Shown: piece after piece, positions 5,498 to 7,386 of the stretch
Layout of the letters: each line of letters starts with the position of its first letter
Numbering within the stretch: position 1 is the stretch's first letter
The notes under the pieces: model-generated
Seen by the model: only the letters and a program-made list of their open reading frames with translations
Told to the model about the DNA's origin: nothing
Database searches by the model: none
From: Bacillus thuringiensis
GTDB taxonomy: Bacteria > Bacillota > Bacilli > Bacillales > Bacillaceae_G
Direction of reading: 5' to 3'
Assembly (NCBI RefSeq): GCF_001182785.1
Contig: NZ_CP012108.1
Coordinates: 1 to 7,386, forward strand
DNA: 7,386 nucleotides
Program-made: the position numbers and the translations under genes

Positions 5498-5567
5498 GTG
5501 GTCGTCTGGTGGTCGTTTATAGCCATTCTGTGGCCTTCCAGTGGCCCTCAGTGGTCATTTAGTGGCT
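5498..5567 (+). repeat. Helically phased GTGGYC/T array
   Basis: Six direct hexamers start at 5498 (GTGGTC), 5509 (GTGGTC), 5530 (GTGGCC), 5541 (GTGGCC), 5551 (GTGGTC) and 5562 (GTGGCT). Steps are 11, 21, 11, 10 and 11 bp, so every copy falls on the same face of the helix. The empty slot near 5520 holds TAGCCA, an inverted copy of TGGCTA. The array ends 7 bp before a -35-like box. It looks like a cooperative binding site for a regulator or replication protein. Confidence 0.7.
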
Positions 5568-5574
5568 GTTTAAA

Positions 5575-5603
5575 ATGAACAAAAAATTAAAATATGCTAC
5601 AAT
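5575..5603 (+). promoter_or_regulatory. Extended -10 promoter downstream of the array
   Basis: TGCTACAAT gives an extended -10 with hexamer TACAAT at 5598-5603. The -35 position, 17 bp upstream, reads ATGAAC, a weak match. A weak -35 preceded by a phased array fits an activated or repressed promoter. Transcription would start near 5610. Confidence 0.55.
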
Positions 5604-5609
5604 AAATAT

Positions 5610-5681
5610 CCATCACAAATAACTTTTTAAAGGTTACATCTAAAAAATCTCTTTGTATATTTATATATAAAGAGATTTTTT
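5610..5681 (+). ncRNA. Candidate small RNA of about 70 nt
   Basis: A promoter at 5575-5603 and a strong terminator at 5642-5681 bound a transcript with no start codon and no ribosome binding site in the plus-strand frames. It would have a roughly 32-nt single-stranded 5' part followed by the terminator stem. Plasmid copy-control and antitoxin RNAs have this form, but I find no long antisense match inside the window, so its target is unknown. Confidence 0.4.
5642..5681. terminator. Bidirectional intrinsic terminator
   Basis: AAAAAATCTCTTT (5642-5654) and AAAGAGATTTTTT (5669-5681) are exact complements. The AU-rich loop pairs further, giving about 18 bp with a TTTA loop. A-runs and T-runs on both sides allow use in either direction. 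Confidence 0.75.
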
Positions 5682-5761
5682 ACTTTTATGTAATTGAAAT
5701 TATGTTAAAGTTAATAAGACTACATTTGAGAATGTGGGTTCAAGTTGCTGTTTGACTGAAT

Positions 5762-5812
5762 TGCACAAAAAAACCAATTCCATTACACGGGAATTGGTTT
5801 TTTTGTTGTGCA
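5762..5812. terminator. Bidirectional intrinsic terminator
   Basis: ACCAATTCC (5773-5781) and GGAATTGGT (5790-5798) form the core, flanked by an A-run (5767-5773) and a T-run (5798-5804). TGCACA (5762-5767) and TGTGCA (5807-5812) close the base. The 80 bp between this and the previous terminator hold only a 17-codon frame (5703-5756) with no ribosome binding site. Confidence 0.75.
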
Positions 5813-5843
5813 CTATCAGATATTGCGTAAGGAGATTAATAGT

Positions 5844-5865
5844 TTGTATAAATTTAGTATACAAT
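5844..5865 (+). promoter_or_regulatory. Operator-like dyad over a -10 box
   Basis: TTGTATA (5844-5850) and TATACAA (5858-5864) are inverted copies 7 bp apart. The right arm contains TATACA and overlaps TACAAT, both -10-like. No good -35 lies upstream. A repressor site over a promoter is plausible, and the transcript would end at the terminator at 6003-6036. The 48-codon frame at 5903-6049 in that interval lacks a ribosome binding site. Confidence 0.35.
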
Positions 5866-6002
5866 AAAAAGGAATAATATTCAAAAAAGAGTGAATTTTT
5901 ACATGTTTTCGGAAGTCAAACAAAAAAATGTTAAGATATGGGTTATGATGAGTAGTGAAACACTCTCCTATGTTTCTAGTAATTTTATTTTTTTTGTTGT
6001 TG

Positions 6003-6036
6003 GTGCGGAATCTGTTGATAGATTTTGCACTTTTTT
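6003..6036 (+). terminator. Intrinsic terminator, plus strand
   Basis: GTGCGGAATCT (6003-6013) pairs with AGATTTTGCAC (6020-6030) through 11 pairs, two of them G-U, around a GTTGAT loop. Six T follow. The G-U pairs would be mismatches on the other strand, which fixes the direction. It closes a transcript of unknown content from the 5812-6003 interval. Confidence 0.7.
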
Positions 6037-6065
6037 ATTTGTTGTTGAATAGGATCAGTGTCATT

Positions 6066-6121
6066 CAACTAAGTACACATACAAGTACACTTATAAGTGT
6101 ACTTGTATGTGTACTTAGTTG
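6066..6121. repeat. Perfect 56-bp palindrome
   Basis: The left arm is 6066-6093 and the right arm 6094-6121, with no spacer and no mismatch, centred on CACTTA|TAAGTG. It contains AAGTACAC at 6071-6078 and 6083-6090, and the inverse GTGTACTT at 6097-6104 and 6109-6116. There are therefore four copies of one 8-bp site, spaced 12 bp within each arm. There is no T-run, so it is not a terminator. The core GTACAC also occurs in the 22-bp repeats at 7271-7314. A binding site for the replication-type protein or a dimeric regulator is the favoured reading. Confidence 0.85.
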
Positions 6122-6133
6122 TTAGATTAGTTA

Positions 6134-6169
6134 TTGAAAGTAAACTTTTGAATATTAGTTTACTTTCAA
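6134..6169. repeat. 13-bp inverted repeat beside the palindrome
   Basis: TTGAAAGTAAACT (6134-6146) and AGTTTACTTTCAA (6157-6169) are exact complements around a 10-bp AT-rich loop. It lies 12 bp from the 56-bp palindrome and has no T-run. Function unknown; possibly part of the same control site. Confidence 0.7.
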
Positions 6170-6410
6170 GGTGTTGATTTTATTGGATTTTAAAAGGTTT
6201 TTAGAAAAATAGATATTTCCGTGAAGAAAGTATACATTCAGAAGGCAAGAATAAAAGGATTTTTACGCCCAACCTTTGCTCTCTAGTCTTTGCAATAAGG
6301 AGTAGTGTTTTTTAGTGGCAATAATATATATGGGACTAAAGGTTTGAGGCTCTATGTAAGGGATGTCAAGATGAATTAGAATGTTAGAAAGTAAGTTTTA
6401 TAAAAGATAT
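6170..6410. other. Gene-free stretch before the rep leader
   Basis: I see no gene. AACCTTT (6271-6277) can pair with AAAGGTT (6338-6344) and TAGTC (6284-6288) with GACTA (6334-6338), but both cannot form fully together. No convincing promoter appears on either strand. A minus-strand TTGACA at 6367-6362 has no suitable -10. Confidence 0.35.
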
Positions 6411-6414
6411 TTCA

Positions 6415-6423
6415 TGTTATGAT
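6415..6423 (+). promoter_or_regulatory. Extended -10 promoter of the rep-type gene
   Basis: TGTTATGAT carries an extended -10 with TATGAT at 6418-6423; no good -35 is seen. The surrounding 12 bases, ATGTTATGATAA (6414-6425), are identical to those of the mob promoter (3999-4010). Transcription would start near 6430 and give a leader of about 140 nt. Confidence 0.5.
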
Positions 6424-6443
6424 AAAGTAATCATATCAAACGA

Positions 6444-6482
6444 GAAAAACCGCCCAATGTCTTGGCGGACAGGCGGTTTTTC
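6444..6482. terminator. Terminator or attenuator in the rep leader
   Basis: GAAAAACCGCC (6444-6454) pairs with GGCGGTTTTTC (6472-6482), with an inner TGTC/GACA stem. CCGCC can instead pair, with CAA and one bulge, with TTGGCGG (6462-6468), which would leave the T-run free. It lies between the presumed promoter and the gene, so it could attenuate rep expression. It could equally be a plain bidirectional terminator that insulates the gene, with the true promoter downstream. Confidence 0.7.
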
Positions 6483-6493
6483 ATAATCAGGTT

Positions 6494-6544
6494 GGAATCA
6501 ACCATTATATACTACATACATTTTAACATATAAAAGTTGATTCC
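6494..6544 (+). promoter_or_regulatory. Inverted repeat just before the rep ribosome binding site
   Basis: GGAATCAAC (6494-6502) and GTTGATTCC (6536-6544) are exact complements with an AT-rich 33-nt loop. It ends about 11 nt before the Shine-Dalgarno site GGGAG (6555-6559), which is itself about 11 nt from the ATG. It could be an operator or an mRNA stem that influences initiation. Confidence 0.4.
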
Positions 6545-6570
6545 TTCCACAAAAGGGAGAGAATTATTTT

Positions 6571-7221
6571 ATGACAAAAATTGTAGATTTTGAACAAGCT
6601 GAAAAAAAAGCAAAATTAAGAGATAGTAAGATTGATAGTATCTATGATCAGTTACAATCTGGTGGTTATTCAGAAGAAGAGAAATCAATGCTTTTACAGT
6701 TATTAAGTAAGGCGACTGGTGGAGAAGAGTATTTTATTGCAAAAAAGAAAAAACCAACAGATCGGGTGAGGTTTGTGCAAATTATTATGGATAATTACAA
6801 TTACCTGAGTGAAATTAATTATTTAACTACAGCTGAAAAAGCGTTTCTAATGGATTTAATACCTTATGTAGAATTTAAAACGAATATTTTGGTTGAAAGA
6901 ATAAGTAAAGAAAATGAATTTGATTCTGATAGTGCAACGCCTAGTTATCTTGCTAGAAAGTTAACTAGAACTAGAGGAAAAGTATCAGAATTAATGAATG
7001 GTTTAATGAAAAAAGGATTATTAGCAGTTGCAGAGACTGGAACAACCACAGAAGATGGTCGTATTTGTACAAGTCGTACATGGTTTGTAAATCCAAATAT
7101 TATGTGTTGTTCGCCGAAAGATGGAGTAGATAAAGCAACTCAAAAGATATTTAAAAAATCACTTAAAAACTTTGTAACTGAAGATGGTAAAAAACATAAG
7201 TTACCAATTTATTTATTTTAG
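6571..7221 (+). CDS. Winged-helix protein, probable plasmid replication or control protein
   Basis: The product is 216 residues, soluble, with no signal peptide or membrane segment. The N-terminal 60 residues are charged (KKAKLRDSKID; EYFIAKKKKP). A helical part follows (68-115). Then comes a winged-helix DNA-binding region, TPSYLARKLTRTRGKVSELM at 123-142 followed by MKKGLLAVAE, with a wing ending at TWFVNPN (170-176). The layout resembles MarR-like and RepL-like wHTH proteins of Firmicutes plasmids. I cannot prove which. Context favours replication: a long control region upstream, an attenuator-like hairpin in the leader, 22-bp direct repeats just downstream, and no other replication gene in the window. 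It may instead be a regulator, with the true initiator lying outside. The ATG at 6571 follows a modest GGGAG site. Confidence 0.85.
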   Translation: MTKIVDFEQAEKKAKLRDSKIDSIYDQLQSGGYSEEEKSMLLQLLSKATGGEEYFIAKKKKPTDRVRFVQIIMDNYNYLSEINYLTTAEKAFLMDLIPYVEFKTNILVERISKENEFDSDSATPSYLARKLTRTRGKVSELMNGLMKKGLLAVAETGTTTEDGRICTSRTWFVNPNIMCCSPKDGVDKATQKIFKKSLKNFVTEDGKKHKLPIYLF

Positions 7222-7253
7222 ATGTCATTTTATATTGACATCTTTTTTTTTTT
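7221..7253 (+). terminator. Terminator of the rep-type gene
   Basis: GATGTCA (7221-7227) pairs with TGACATC (7236-7242) around an 8-nt loop, followed by eleven T (7243-7253). The stem begins at the last base of the stop codon. Confidence 0.85.
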
Positions 7254-7270
7254 AGTGTTTACCATTTTTT

Positions 7271-7314
7271 AGGTGTTCCCTTTTGGGTACACAGGTGTTC
7301 CCTTTTGGGTACAC
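7271..7314. repeat. Two perfect 22-bp tandem repeats (iteron-like)
   Basis: The unit is AG followed by GTGTTCCC-TTTT-GGGTACAC, at 7271-7292 and 7293-7314, with no gap or mismatch. Each unit is itself a near-palindrome with one mismatched pair. A degenerate third copy may lie just upstream (about 7254-7270, with GTGTT, CC and TTTT). Tandem repeats of about 22 bp spanning two helical turns are typical Rep-binding iterons of theta plasmids. Only two clear copies are present, fewer than usual for an origin, so a Rep autoregulatory or accessory site is possible. Confidence 0.7.
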
Positions 7315-7386
7315 CCCATATCTTACAAACCCTTGATATTACTGAATTTCTTCACTTTGTTCTTCTCACTCTTATATATAGGGCTA
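7315..7386. other. AT-rich window end
   Basis: There is no gene and no clear structure in these 72 bases. If the molecule is circular, this AT-rich stretch joins the inverted-repeat region at 1-310 and could be the unwinding part of an origin next to the iteron-like repeats. Confidence 0.3.

Noticed and set aside
5703..5756. 17-codon frame between two terminators
   Set aside because: No ribosome binding site and no clear promoter; too short to support.
5903..6049. 48-codon frame, possibly a small hydrophobic peptide or toxin
   Set aside because: No ribosome binding site, and its end runs through the intrinsic terminator at 6003-6036.
1..7386. Insertion sequences or transposons common near cry genes (IS231, IS240, Tn4430)
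   Set aside because: I found no matching terminal repeats and no transposase or recombinase frame on either strand.
1..7386. CRISPR array
   Set aside because: The only regular repeats are the phased hexamers and the two abutting 22-bp units; neither has spacers of CRISPR size.

Overview
The window looks like a small mobilisable plasmid, or a plasmid segment, from the Bacillus cereus group, most likely B. thuringiensis. The DNA is AT-rich. It carries a three-domain Cry toxin gene of the Cry4/Cry10-like branch, a MobV-type relaxase gene with its origin of transfer, and a winged-helix replication-type gene beside two 22-bp tandem repeats. No gene is visibly cut at either edge, so the sequence could be a complete circle opened at an arbitrary point, but this cannot be shown from the sequence alone.

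Layout. Positions 1-815 hold no convincing gene, only nested inverted repeats, a dyad at 445-468 and a terminator-like hairpin at 519-547. On the minus strand, 805-3700 is the toxin module: a small unknown ORF (3338-3601), then the cry gene (992-3091), then a relic of a Cry protoxin C-terminus (853-984) and a strong terminator. The toxin ORF stops just after domain III, and only the last 44 codons of the usual protoxin C-terminal half remain, in another frame and directly downstream. Positions 3682-3976 are rich in hairpins and end in a clear MobV-type oriT. The mob gene follows (4056-5373) and is split by a one-base frameshift in an A6 tract.

Positions 5374-6570 form an unusual 1.2-kb gene-free control region. 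It has a branched fold (5391-5489), an array of GTGGYC/T hexamers phased at about one helical turn (5498-5567), a promoter and terminator bounding an RNA of about 70 nt (5610-5681), further intrinsic terminators, a perfect 56-bp palindrome (6066-6121), and a leader with an attenuator-like hairpin before the rep-type gene (6571-7221). Downstream of that gene are a terminator and the 22-bp repeats (7271-7314).

How the parts work together (inference). The wHTH protein and the repeats probably provide replication or its control, with the 5374-6570 region setting copy number. The relaxase acts at oriT for mobilisation by a helper. The cry module is the cargo, expressed late in sporulation if the sigma-E-like promoter is real. 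The best candidates for undescribed biology are the 1.2-kb control region, the truncated cry gene with its C-terminal relic, and a paired CX3C insertion in the toxin's domain I.
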